Shown in pieces: positions 54,505 through 64,000 of a DNA stretch of 64,000 nucleotides. Source of the DNA: Ophiosphaerella korrae (taxonomy: Eukaryota > Ascomycota > Dothideomycetes > Pleosporales > Phaeosphaeriaceae). Under the pieces are notes generated by a model. It saw nothing but the letters and a program-made list of their open reading frames with translations, did no database searches and was not told the origin of the DNA. Position numbers and translations under genes: made by a program. The DNA lies in assembly GCA_028456385.1 (NCBI GenBank), contig JALNQF010000035.1:186001-250000 (forward strand), given 5' to 3'. Position 1 is the first letter of the stretch. Each line of letters begins with the position of its first letter.

Positions 54505-56447
54505 ATGGCTTCTCGATCGCTGCCCACATCGCTAACTCGCCGCTTGCTTTCCTCCCCACGCTCTACTCGCATACCGACACGTGCTTTTGCATGCGCGCCC
54601 TCGCGGACACCGTCGCTATGGGAATCCTACCGCCCTGCACTGCGAATTGCTGGTCAACGGCGAGCTTTCTCGTCTTCGCTACGGACAAGGCTCGCAGATG
54701 TAGATGGCACGCTCGACCCACGGTCTATCGAGCGCGAGGTCGATGAGGTTGATGTGCTTATTGTGGGAGGAGGGCCGGCTGGCCTGTCAGCTGCCATCAA
54801 GCTCAAGCAATTGGCCAACGAGGCGGGCAATGAAGACTTTAGGGTGTTGCTATTAGAAAAGGCCGGAGAGCTGGGCGACCATATCGTGTCTGGAAATGTC
54901 ATCGAACCTTCTGCCTTGGATGAGCTTCTGCCAAATTGGCGGTCAGAAGACAATCCGGAGCGCTTCTTCGATATAACACCCGCGAAGGAAGACCGCATGC
55001 GCTTTCTTACCAGGAACGGCTCCATTCCCCTCCCTAAGCCGCCCCAGATGAACAACCATGGCAACTTTATAATAAGCTTGAACCAGATGGTCAAATGGCT
55101 TGGCGAGCGAGCAGAGGAAGTAGGCGTGGAGATCTATCCTGGATTTGCAGCCTCTGAGATTCTATACAACCATGAAGGCGTCGTTAAGGGAGTGGCTACC
55201 AACGACCTCGGCATCTCTCGAGAAGGCAAGGCAAAGGAATCGTTTGAGCGGGGAATGGAATTCCATGCTCGAGTCACACTTCTAGGAGAGGGCTGTCATG
55301 GAAGCTTGTCCAAGCAGGTCATCAAAAAATATGATCTCAGAAGAGACAGCCAGCATCAAACATACGGCTTAGGTATTAAGGAAGTATGGGAGGTACAACC
55401 GGAGAAGTTTCAATCCGGTCTGGTGGTTCATTCAATGGGCTATCCCCTGCCTAAGGATGCCTACGGCGGTGGTTGGATGTACCACTTTGGAGAAAACCTT
55501 GTCAGCGTTGGCCTTGTCGTGGGTCTGGACTACCCGAACCCATGGCTTGCTCCGTATGGTGAATTCCAGAAGATGAAGCACCACCCTCAATACAGAGACG
55601 TATTGGAAGGAGGGAAATGTATATCATACGGCGCAAGGACGTTGATCGAAGGCGGCTTTCAGTCAATACCAAAGCTCGCTTTTCCTGGTGGTGCCCTGCT
55701 TGGTGACTCGGCTGGTCTGGTCAATGTGCCAAAAATCAAGGGCACACACACCGCAATGCGATCAGGCATGTTAGCTGCAGAAGCGGCCTGGGATGCCTTG
55801 CAGAGTAACACAGATGGTGGTACAGTTTTCCTGTTTGATTATGAGGACAAGATGCGAAAGTCATCTGTCTGGTCGGAGCTTAAGACCGTTCGGAACCTGC
55901 GGCCCTCGTTCCACACGCCGCTCGGCATCTATGGAGGCTTGTTATACTCTGGACTGGAGGCATACATCTTCCGAGGCAAGATGCCATGGACACTGAAGCA
56001 CGGCAAACCTGACCACGAGGCTACCAAGACTGCAGACGAGTGCCAAAAGATTGAATACCCAAAGCCTGATGGCAAGATCAGCTTCGACATCTTGACGAGC
56101 GTGAGCAGAAGTGGCACGAATCACGAAGAAGATCAGCCTTGTCATCTCCAAGTCAAGGACTGGGACGCACATGCACAAAAAGAATGGCCCAAGTACAAGG
56201 GTGTGGAGAACCGCTTCTGTCCTGCGGGTGTATACGAATATGTGGAGGACGACAGCAAAGAGCCCGGCGTTAGATTTCAGATCAACGCCCAAAAGTGAGT
56301 GAGGTGATAGACCAACTACTTTAGAAAGTGAGGCTAACCCACACCAGCTGTGTTCATTGCAAGACATGTGACATCAAAGTACCAGACCAGGACATCAACT
56401 GGCAGACTCCACAAGGTGGCGAAGGGCCAAAATATGTGCTCACTTGA
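54505..56447 (+). CDS. Electron transfer flavoprotein-ubiquinone oxidoreductase, mitochondrial, 629 aa
   Basis: Exon 1 54505-56294, a 53-bp intron (56295-56347, GTGAGT..CACCAG) and exon 2 56348-56447. The ATG at 54505 gives a basic, Ser/Arg-rich mitochondrial presequence (MASRSLPTSLTRRLLSSPRS and on to about residue 60). The FAD-binding VLIVGGGPAGLSAAIKLKQL follows at about 84-103. Further conserved blocks are GDHIVSGNVIEPSALDELLP, HGNFIISLNQMVKWLGERAE, LLGEGCHGSLSKQ and GALLGDSAGLVNVPKIKGTH. The 4Fe-4S ligand region NCVHCKTCDIKVPDQDINWQ, then TPQGGEGPKYVLT, is split at its first codon by the intron. It passes electrons from ETF (fatty-acid and amino-acid oxidation) to ubiquinone in the inner membrane. 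Length and motifs are complete. Confidence 0.96.
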
Positions 56448-57324
56448 TCTGGGGATATGGAGGCTCACTGCGTTGTTACCATGCATCGGGCAGCGAACGG
56501 CCCTGTACCATACCCTTGTATAAAATACGTAGTCGCTAGGAAGTGTTGCGGCCCAATTCAAAGTCCAAGTTGACGAAATGCTTTTTCAACAAGTTTGCTA
56601 TTTGTGTTTCTTGATACAGAATCTGATTGCGGTGATAGGTGCTTGAGGGAATAAATAGAAAATGTGAATGGCTATGACCTCTTCCTATAACAGGGCGGTT
56701 GATGGGCGCCGATCACAGCCCTAGAAAAGGACGGACACGTGACAATGACCCGTGCGTTGTAAGCCAAGCTTGGCAACTCCGCCTTGCTCGTTTCACTTTC
56801 ATCGTCAGCACCACGCCTCACCTTCTTCACCCGTCACCTCTCTGGGCCATATCAACCACGACCTCGCGTCCATCTCAATCCCGTTTCCATTAGCGCAACT
56901 TTTGCGCACAAGAGGCACACGACACTTACGTGTGCTTTGACTGTCTATCCACCTGCCCAGCACTCTTTCCGGTCCTTGAGGCTTTGATTCTTCGCGCAGC
57001 CGGCCGCCTTCCAGCAGGACTTCCCGTGCGGACCACCTCCCAAACACCAAGGTACGACCAAGCGCTATTGCACTGAACCCCGTTGGAAATTCCCTGGAGG
57101 TCTCTCTCTGGTTCCTCATGTTACGCGTGCCTGGGGCGACTGGTACCCTGCTGCCCAACAGCTGTCTGTCTCTGCCTCTGTTGCGTTTCTGGCACGGCTT
57201 CCCTGAATCCGTTTCCATCAGCTTCCATCCGTTTTCCAGGTACCTACTTTTTTACCATCAACATGTGCTCACTACCCTACCAGGCTAGGTTCTCCATAGG
57301 TGCGACTCGGCCCACGACTTCACC
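56448..57324. other. Intergenic and 5' leader of the SR-protein gene
   Basis: About 0.88 kb, pyrimidine-rich from 56760 onward, with several short upstream open frames that probably lie in a long 5' UTR of the RRM gene. Confidence 0.5.
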
Positions 57325-58656
57325 ATGACTGAAGTCTCCTCTACACGCCTTTATTTGGGCAACCTCCCCCGCAATGCCACCAAGGCCGAGGTTGAGGCCC
57401 ACTTCCAGACTCATGGCACTGGCGAAATCACCGAGATCAAGCTCATGAATGGCTTCGGTTTCATCGAGTACAAGGATGCAATGGACGCGCGTGACGTCGT
57501 ACCTGGTAAGTTGCATCATCCAATGACTCTGATTAGGTGTAACATGGACTAACTTTTCCTAGCTTTCCGTACGTAATTCTACCACGTATTACCCTACTGC
57601 ATGGCGCCTAACCGATTACCAGATGGATCTGACTTCATGGGTGAGCGCTTGATTGTCCAGTTCGCGCGCGGATCTCGTGCCCGTAATGAGAACTTCACGC
57701 CTCACGAGCGTGTCCCACCGCGGCCTCGTCGCACTCCATACCGGATGAGGATTGCGAATCTTCAGGTGGAGACCAGTTGGCAGGTTAGATTCCCCGAGCA
57801 TTGGATTCCCCCCGTTCCTTGTTAGGCCTTGTGGACCAGCCCATGGACTAGTAATTGCTTGTTATCCCGTCCTTCCCGCTCCCCTTTCACTGGATTTGGA
57901 CTCGGCTTAATATCGAATGTATAGGACTTGAAAGATTTCGCCCGTCAATCTGGATTGGACGTGGTCTACTCCGAAGTTGGCCGTGAGCGTGATGGCACTG
58001 GGTGAGTATACCTTAATTTACAGACCTGTTTACTTTACTGATTTTGATCAAGCTTTGTCGAATACGAGACACAGGCCGATCTGAAGACTGCAGTGGAAAA
58101 GCTGGACCGTCGTGAATTCAAGGGTCAGGAAGTCACCTGCACCCAGGACGTCTCTGACCCGCCCCCACCTCCTCCATTTAAGCCTAGGGCTCCTTACGGA
58201 GGCCCTGGCGGACCAGATGATCGCGGCCGTGATAGGTACCGCTCTCGCTCGCCCATGGGACGTCGTGGTGGTGCATATCCACCCGCTCCCTACGACGACT
58301 ACTATGACCGTCGCGGTCCCCCTCGTGGCTATAGTCCTCGCCGCGATGATTATCGCCGACGCACCCCGCCTCGTGAGTTTTATGACAGGCGTGAAGGAGG
58401 ATATGGACGCTCCCCACCGCGTGGTCGCATGGGAGGGCCTGATGAGTATGGTCCACCACGTGCCCGTTACCCTGACGATCCTTACGATTCCAGGGCCGGA
58501 CCTCCTCCTCGCCGTTACGATGATCCTTACATGAACGGTCATGGTCGCCCATATGAGGCAGGACGTCCACCATCGCCTCGGGGCGCCCGTCCCCGCAGCC
58601 CCGGTGGCCGCCCGCCCTACGAGGCTGCGGCCGAATACCCACCTCGTCGCTACTAG
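57325..58656 (+). CDS. Two-RRM SR-type splicing/mRNA protein with 6-nt microexon, 342 aa
   Basis: Five exons: 57325-57505, 57563-57568 (six bases, CTTTCC), 57623-57783, 57925-58001 and 58053-58656. RRM1 has RNP2 TRLYLGNLPRNAT and RNP1 NGFGFIEYKD. The microexon completes the sequence DVVPAFHGSDFMGERLIVQF. RRM2 starts MRIANLQVETSWQDLKDFAR and has GTGFVEYETQADLKTAVEKL. The C-terminus is rich in Arg, Gly, Tyr, Pro and Asp with SPR, RSRSP and RGGY elements (YRSRSPMGRRGGAYPPAPYD). This domain order fits fungal SR proteins of the Srp2/Npl3 kind, acting in splicing and mRNA export. All introns have clear branch sites. The long 5' leader suggests post-transcriptional control. Confidence 0.9.
57563..57568 (+). 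other. Six-nucleotide microexon in RRM1
   Basis: CTTTCC lies between an acceptor CTAACTTTTCCTAG and a donor GTACGT. It supplies parts of Ala, all of Phe and the first base of His in ALA-PHE-HIS. Skipping it would remove two codons without changing frame. Confidence 0.8.
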
Positions 58657-59926
58657 TAAACCTCCCTTCTCGTAGTAGTTCTCAGCTTGCCACCATTCCA
58701 TGTTAGATGACCATTCGTCCATGATCTTGGCAGTCCTACCTCCAGCCCCTGCTTTTCGGTCCCCGCTAACTCAACAGACCGCGGCTGACGCTTGGATTCA
58801 CGAGACTGGCGTGTTTTTTTTTTTTTTTTTTTTTTTGACGAGTTACAGGCTTCGTCTCTCAGCTCATGGAGATTATTCAGATTGCTTTTTTCTCCTCCTT
58901 AATCTCCCGTTTCCCTTACCGGGATAAAGTGTGAACCCGGTTATGCTTAGCATCTCGCAGTACATAATTTCGTACCCTCTGCGCTTTTTGGCAGCATTAG
59001 TTCAGCCGAGATTTATCGGGTCGGCTTGAGGGATGATGGCCTGGAAACACTTGTAACACTAGAGATAGGCAGCTGCTTTTCTGTACAAGCTGAAAAAGTA
59101 CTTGAAATCTTGATGCTCTTGGCGAATGATGTCTGTTGCCGAGTGTATATAATGTAATGCCTTGTATGCTATCTTACATTTTGCGCCCTGTAGTGTAGTA
59201 TGGGAAATATAATTGAGGCGTGTGTTTGATAATGGGGACGAGTGTGCGTGATGTTGTGAGGCTGCGATGATGGGTGGGCGATCAAGGTGTTGAGTTTGGT
59301 CTGTGATTTCATGTGCTAGAAGGGTTTGGTTCGGGGAGGATGTAAGCGGTACTCAATTCCAGGTTTGTATCTTCCATATACTTTTATTGGTAAATCTTTT
59401 TATTCAATGGGTTTAGCAGCTTAGGTATTTTTGATACTGTTCTCCTTGAAGAGCTTCATCCGAGTTTGGTGTACTCGGGTATTCAGCTCCATGTCGGTAT
59501 TATTTTTTATAGTTTTTCTATCTTAAGAATATATTACCAACTACGAAATTGATACGCATGCTACTCTTCATATAAGAAATTTTGACAATACCCTCATATA
59601 TTCGAGTTTTGTCAACGAGGTGTTCGGCGTTCAAGCACAAGTATGACGCCACAACCCCGCTATCAAGTACCGAATACCCTTCCGCTGTTGTGGACATCCA
59701 CATTTTGGATCGTTACCCGACATCACCGTGATTACGAATAGCTTATGAAGTGTCGCGCTATGTTGCCGAGAGCTTCCTGGCACTAATGTTTCCTCTCCAC
59801 ATTCCGCGCTTGGTGATCGCGGAATAACGAACTTGACCTACTTAATTTGCAGGCAGCTGGGCTCGACTGCCCGACTCTTTCTTTCGCATCTCTTCATATA
59901 ACTTCGTTAGAACCAATCGTGACATC
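58657..59926. other. Intergenic, with T23 run
   Basis: About 1.27 kb between the SR-protein gene and the dioxygenase gene. It holds a 23-T run at 58814-58836, likely in the 3' UTR, and AT-rich DNA near 59360-59600. No gene recognised. Confidence 0.5.
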
Positions 59927-61033
59927 ATGGCAGCTGCTGGCAACATTCCAGAACTGAAGAATCTCACCATTGAGAACATCACCGAAAATGTTCATCGCAT
60001 CAATTCGCAATGCACAGACCCGCGGTTGAAATATGTTATGGAGCGGCTGGTGTCGCACCTCCATGACTTTGCTCGCGAAACACGATTGAACTTCGATGAG
60101 TGGATGGCAGGCATACAATTTTTGACGCAGGTCGGGCAAATATGTACAGATGTTCGCCAGGTGAGAAACGTCATCCATGCACCAGCGAATAAGTACATTA
60201 ATTGCTTTCCGATCTGGAATAGGAGTTTATCCTCCTCTCTGATATAGTGGGGCTTTCGCTGCTTGTTGACTCAATTGACCATCCCAAACCACCCGCCTCG
60301 ACTGAGGGCACTGTCCTTGGACCCTTCCATACACACGATGCTTCTACACTCTCTCCTGGATCTAAAATTTCTGCAGATCCCGATGGCGACCCCTTGCTTG
60401 TCCTCTGCACCGTCAAGACTACTTCAGGTGAGCCGGTACAAGGAGCCAAGATTGATATTTGGGAAACGGATAGTCATGGAAAATACGACGTGCAGTACGA
60501 GGATCGAGGAGATAAGGCGGATGGACGAGCAATCATCATAAGCGACGATAAGGGAGTGTTCTGGTTCAATGCGATTGTACCAGTGCCATACCCGATCCCG
60601 AATGATGGACCTGTGGGAAAACTCCTAGTGAAGCTAGGGCGCCATTGCTGGAGACCAAGTCACATGCATTTCATGTTTGAAAAGCCAGGTTTTGATCACC
60701 TTATCACGTGAGTAAACTTATCTGCTGCTCCTTGCTTCAAGTCCATATTAATTCTTCAGCGCGCTTTATGTCCGAGGCTCGGATTATGAAACGTCCGACG
60801 CTGTTTTCGGTGTCAAAGACTCCCTCATTGTAGCTTTGGAGACGGTCACCGCGGAACAAGCGAAGCAATATAATGTCAAGGAAGGAACGAAACTGCTCAA
60901 ATATGACTTTGTGTTGGTCACGGATGAGGAGACGAAGCAGTTACGACATGATGAGGCGGTTAAAGCCATGAAAGGACTCGGAAGAGAAGGCATGATCATT
61001 GTCAATGGATTACCCGTTCCGGACGTAGATTGA
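59927..61033 (+). CDS. Intradiol ring-cleavage dioxygenase (catechol/hydroxyquinol 1,2-dioxygenase type), 330 aa
   Basis: Exons 59927-60160, 60223-60707 and 60760-61033, introns 62 and 52 bp. The N-terminal helical Dioxygenase_N domain (residues about 10-95) includes RLNFDEWMAGIQFLTQVGQI. The catalytic domain has STEGTVLGPFHTHDAS, IDIWETDSHGKYDVQYED, FWFNAIVPVPYPIPNDGPVG and HCWRPSHMHFMFEKPGFDHL. The Fe(III) ligands expected are two Tyr (in the GKYDVQY and VPYPIP blocks) and the two His of RPSHMHF. It cleaves catechol-type rings between the hydroxyls, yielding cis,cis-muconates for the 3-oxoadipate pathway. Whether catechol or hydroxyquinol is preferred cannot be decided here. No signal peptide, so cytosolic. 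Confidence 0.93.
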
Positions 61034-61142
61034 TATCCAAAGCTATAAAGCAATTCAAATATGTGACACTAAACTACAATATACCGATATACAACTACAT
61101 GCATTTGCCGCCCGCTTTACGAAGAACTTTTGCTAACACACC

Positions 61143-61673
61143 TCATCGCTCTTCTTGCCACAACAAAACACACTTTTGTGCCTCACTGCTCGACATCTCT
61201 TCTCCACACTTCGGGCACTGCATACGACGCAAGCCCATCACGTTGAACGCATATTCCACTATATTATGCAAACAATACAAGCATATTGAGTTGTTATGCT
61301 GGCATTGTTCGGTAGGCAGATTGTTGGGAAACTCGAAGGAGTTTCGGTAAATTAGGCAACATTCACACTGCCATGCATGGTGAGGTGATATGATGCTATG
61401 TCCACTCATATTCGTTGCTGGAACACATTGGAGGGCCTTTGTTGAGAAGAATCTAGTCATGGCATTGGAGTTTTTTGCTGGGCTGGTGGCGTGGGACGCA
61501 CGATTCTCCGATCGCGTACGTAATGCTAGAGGGGAAATCGGGTCATGAAGCGGTTTCGGTGTGGCGAGTTGCGAGGAGGTGGGAGGAGTTGCGGTCGATG
61601 AGTCTTTGCCCGGTATTTCGAATATGGTTGGGGACGGATGCCTAACGATCAAACGGTCTTCTGGTGAGAGCAT
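61143..61673 (-). CDS. RING/RBR-like zinc-binding protein, 176 aa
   Basis: A single exon from the ATG at 61673 (MLSPEDRLIVRHPSPTIFEI), convergent with the dioxygenase gene (109 bp between stops). The first 95 residues are Ser/Pro/Thr-rich and disordered. The C-terminal part has paired cysteines and histidine: WQCECCLIYRNSFEF, then EQCQHNNSICLYCLHNIVEY, then RRMQCPKCGEEMSSSEAQKC. The C-X2-C...C-X-H...C-X2-C...C-X2-C pattern resembles the RING1 of RBR ubiquitin ligases. A short, perhaps incomplete ligase-like protein; function not proven. Confidence 0.65.
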   Translation of the reverse strand: MLSPEDRLIVRHPSPTIFEIPGKDSSTATPPTSSQLATPKPLHDPISPLALRTRSENRASHATSPAKNSNAMTRFFSTKALQCVPATNMSGHSIISPHHAWQCECCLIYRNSFEFPNNLPTEQCQHNNSICLYCLHNIVEYAFNVMGLRRMQCPKCGEEMSSSEAQKCVLLWQEER

Positions 61674-62145
61674 GGAGTGTGTTGTTGAGAGACTATCTTT
61701 GATGGTTGGAGTTTCGAACTTTGTTGTTGTAAGGACACATAATTCGAAGAGAACCTAGCCAGAATTTAATACCCTGCCAGATCATCGGCTTTAAAAATAC
61801 CGCAATATGGTCCATGGTTCGATTGCTAACACGTTGTAATCCTTAACAATGTGTTTCCTTGGTCTCGGAGTGTACCAATGGATAGCGGTGGGGTAGTGTA
61901 TCGACCCTTTTTTGTGAGTGTGACCCTGAACTCAACAGAATCATACCAACTCAAGCCCTCGATCCTGCGTCAAGCCAATATCAATATATAAGAACCTCCA
62001 ATCAAGCCCGTTTCGAAACTCAATTCATATCAGCTTTCTTCTTCTTCTTCTTCTTCTTCTTCCACTCAAGACTTCTCCAAACAACAGTGCGTTCCAACCC
62101 ACAAATATCCTCCTTCCAGCACCACTAAATACAGCCTAGCACACC
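61674..62145. other. Divergent promoter region with (CTT)n
   Basis: About 0.47 kb. It contains a pyrimidine-rich CTT microsatellite (about 62036-62061) in the probable 5' leader of the secreted protein gene, followed by CAAACAACAG and CCACTAAATACAG. Confidence 0.6.
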
Positions 62146-62916
62146 ATGTACTTCACAGCCCTCTTTGCTGCCGGCGCTGCCTTGCTCGCCGCCACCTCTG
62201 CCTACCCCACGGGCTGCTATGGGGGTCCCAAGTGGGCACACATCTTCTGCCCACACCGCCCCGACACCATCGCGTCGGCTGGTCGTTTCCTCGATCCGTT
62301 TCGCCCCTCCGCTGGCTTTCAAAAAGCCACACACACCTCGGTCGGCTTTCCCAAGACCGCCCAAACATCGGTGCCTTCTGCTGGCGTTCGCCACGCCGCC
62401 CAAACCGCGGTGCCCTCCGCCGGCGTCCACAAAGCCGCCAAAACCTCGGTGCTGCGCACGCCCTCTATGGCCCTCCACCATTCTTTGGCTTCCCCCTCCT
62501 CGGCTGCTAGCTCCTCGGTTTCCCGTTTCTCGTTGGACCCCTCTCCGGCGCCCACCTCCTCGCCAACCGCTCGCTGGTTCCTGGCGTTGAACAACACAGC
62601 GGCGGCTAGCTCCTCCATGCACCGGGTCTTGGCTCTTGCTGCGTCGTCTGGTTCTTCGTCTGGTGTGTTGACTGGCTCGTCGACTGGTGCGCCGTCGAGT
62701 GCGCACTCACATTCGCCTTCGCACCATCGGCACCATCACTCGTCTAAGACGCGCAAAACGGTGACGAAGACGAGGACAAAGACTTTGTTCCTCACCAACT
62801 CGCGGTCCTCGTCGTCTTCGCGTACGACAACGACTCAGTCGACGACGAGCACCACCGCCCCCTCTGTGCTGTTGGCGTCGGCTAAATTGATCGTGTTGAC
62901 AGAATCTTCTCGGTAA
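62146..62916 (+). CDS. Secreted Ser/Ala/Thr-rich protein, 256 aa
   Basis: The ATG at 62146 opens a clear signal peptide (MYFTALFAAGAALLAATSAY) with likely cleavage after SAY. A short Cys-containing segment (PTGCYGGPKWAHIFCPH) precedes Ala/Ser/Pro repeats with a 16-residue-like period (KTAQTSVPSAGVRHAAQ, TAVPSAGVHKAAK). Then come long Ser-rich stretches and a His/Ser cluster (HSHSPSHHRHHHSSKTRKTV). The end is Thr/Ser-rich with a weakly hydrophobic tail (APSVLLASAKLIVLTESSR). It is probably a heavily O-glycosylated extracellular or wall protein. No family recognised. No intron is needed. Confidence 0.7.
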   Translation: MYFTALFAAGAALLAATSAYPTGCYGGPKWAHIFCPHRPDTIASAGRFLDPFRPSAGFQKATHTSVGFPKTAQTSVPSAGVRHAAQTAVPSAGVHKAAKTSVLRTPSMALHHSLASPSSAASSSVSRFSLDPSPAPTSSPTARWFLALNNTAAASSSMHRVLALAASSGSSSGVLTGSSTGAPSSAHSHSPSHHRHHHSSKTRKTVTKTRTKTLFLTNSRSSSSSRTTTTQSTTSTTAPSVLLASAKLIVLTESSR

Positions 62917-63276
62917 TGGGATAGAGTGAGGCGGATGGGAAAAGTTTTTGGTCGGTGTTTGTTTATTAGTGTAGATTACCGGATACATGGACGAATGCAG
63001 TTTTCGTAATACTCGTGTGCAAACGTGGTTGCTCTTAGTGAACCGAGAAAGTGTGAAATCTGGTGTTGAGATATGACGGTAGGTGCATACAATATATAGT
63101 GGTTGATCCAAACTATGCTCAGAAACATGTTAGATATTTCCTAAAAAGGACATGGTTGAGACCCTGGGTATATTCCAGGTGTTGCTTGGTACAAGTTCTA
63201 GGTCTTTCTTCTTGGTTGACTGCGAGCCTATAAAATCTGGCCATTCGCTTATTATCCAAGGGCAGAACATTGGCAG
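62917..63276. other. Intergenic, no gene recognised
   Basis: About 360 bp between the secreted protein gene and the inverted-repeat element; 3' region only. Confidence 0.55.
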
Positions 63277-63544
63277 CCACGCGGGTGAAAAAAAAAAAAA
63301 AGGCCGCACACCCAAAAAGTGACCTTTCTGCTCGCTTTCTTATGCTCTCGATGTAGATAAAATATATTTTATTTTTTAATAGGAAGAGAGTTGATATCCT
63401 AGAGATACTTAATATCAGAAATTTCGACTTTATTATCTTTTCATTGTTGTGATGAGAGGTCGCGAAGCTGAGTAAGGTCTCTAGGTCTAGTGTTCTCACC
63501 TAAAACGGACTTTGGGTGTGCGGCTTTTTTTTTCACCCGCGTGG
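63277..63544. mobile_element. Inverted-repeat (MITE-like) element, 268 bp
   Basis: Left end CCACGCGGGTGAAAAAA followed by GGCCGCACACCCAAAAAGT. The right end is its inverse (ACTTTGGGTGTGCGGC, then T run, then TTCACCCGCGTGG). Arms of about 40 bp differ mainly in the length of the A run (14 against 9). The interior is AT-rich with no coding potential. A TA follows the right end at 63545-63546; the left neighbour is AG, so a TA duplication is not intact or not the right target. Non-autonomous element of unidentified family. Confidence 0.7.
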
Positions 63545-64000
63545 TAACGTCTTTCACTACTGGTCGAGAAACACCCAACGCCGAGATGAATATATTATTT
63601 AAGCACTACAATTCTTCCACTTGTAAGTATATTAAAGTAACAGCGTCTGTAATATTTTTCTTCATACATATCTCTTCTAGAAACTAACGCGTAGCACAAA
63701 AGTTATGATAGTCCCATTCACAGCGTCCAGGACTGGTTTAGCTTTGCACCCCTTGAATTTCGGGGCACTAGGGTGATAGGTCTACCTAAAGAAAAAATAT
63801 TTTTAAGCTTTTAAGACACGTAGTCTCTGACAATATATATATTCCATATTTGTCCATGCGGAAGAGTCTGTAGAGTGCCTTGGCTGTGCATTTTAGTGCG
63901 CTTACATAGCGGCTTGATCATTCACTAATTAGCTAGCTGTATTGTATTCTAGACTAGGTCTCGGGGTGTGTCGCTCTTCTAGAAGTATCTACTATGGCCA
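63545..64000. other. AT-rich terminal stretch
   Basis: About 0.46 kb with many TA steps and no open frame of note. It may be the edge of a repeat-rich region beyond the window. Confidence 0.45.

Noticed and set aside
61780..61830. GGTTCGATTGC, similar to a tRNA B box
   Set aside because: No A box or cloverleaf upstream.
62125..62706. 193-codon minus frame, Arg/Gly-rich
   Set aside because: Antisense of the secreted Ser/Ala-rich gene; its composition follows from Ser/Pro codons.
1..64000. CRISPR arrays, bacterial operons or phage
   Set aside because: No regularly spaced repeats; spliceosomal introns and fungal families show nuclear eukaryotic DNA.

Overview
The window is nuclear DNA of a filamentous ascomycete (Pezizomycotina), most probably a dothideomycete. 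Genes carry short introns (mostly 44-69 bp) with GT..AG ends and CTAAC-like branch sites. The gene families are typically fungal: the QutA/QutR quinate regulators, a HET-domain protein, Zn(II)2Cys6 factors, a GPI-anchored fasciclin protein, Prp4 kinase and DUF3445. Placement below Pezizomycotina is inference. No tRNA, rRNA, CRISPR or bacterial-style element was found.

Layout. 0-7 kb: the start of a 'family C-like GPCR' (DUF3112) gene running off the left edge, a conserved membrane protein, and two minus-strand proteins with single membrane segments. 7.3-8.8 kb: two adjacent DNA transposons with TA target duplications, a 409-bp fold-back MITE and a 1,080-bp internally deleted pogo/Fot1-type element whose edge lies 6 bp past the QutR stop codon. 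8.8-14.2 kb: the divergent regulator pair qutR (AROM-derived repressor) and qutA (zinc-cluster activator), with none of the quinate enzyme genes nearby. 14.2-21.5 kb: a HET gene broken by three stops, an intact fasciclin gene, and a CE3 esterase gene broken by two stops, a frameshift and loss of its catalytic Ser block glycine. 22.8-28.8 kb: an F-box-like protein and a six-exon zinc-cluster/DUF3425 factor. About 28.8-34.0 kb is nearly gene-free.

34-62 kb is a conserved, gene-dense block. It holds Prp4-like splicing kinase, a DUF3445 haem-protein candidate next to a Dap1/MAPR haem-binding protein, a coiled-coil protein, a small HMG/YABBY-like protein, a small membrane protein, a BTB-like protein, an alpha/beta hydrolase, two small conserved proteins, a secreted Ala/Gln/Asp/Lys repeat protein, mitochondrial ETF-ubiquinone oxidoreductase, a two-RRM SR-type splicing protein with a 6-nt microexon, an intradiol ring-cleavage dioxygenase and a RING-like protein. 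62-64 kb holds a secreted Ser-rich protein and a 268-bp inverted-repeat element in AT-rich DNA.

Functional links. QutR senses and represses, and QutA activates, quinate catabolism toward protocatechuate. The intradiol dioxygenase acts on catechol-type rings, but it lies 46 kb away and no clustering is shown. Prp4 kinase and the SR protein both serve pre-mRNA splicing. Exon structures were read by eye from splice consensus, frame continuity and remembered family sequences; none was confirmed by transcripts or database search.
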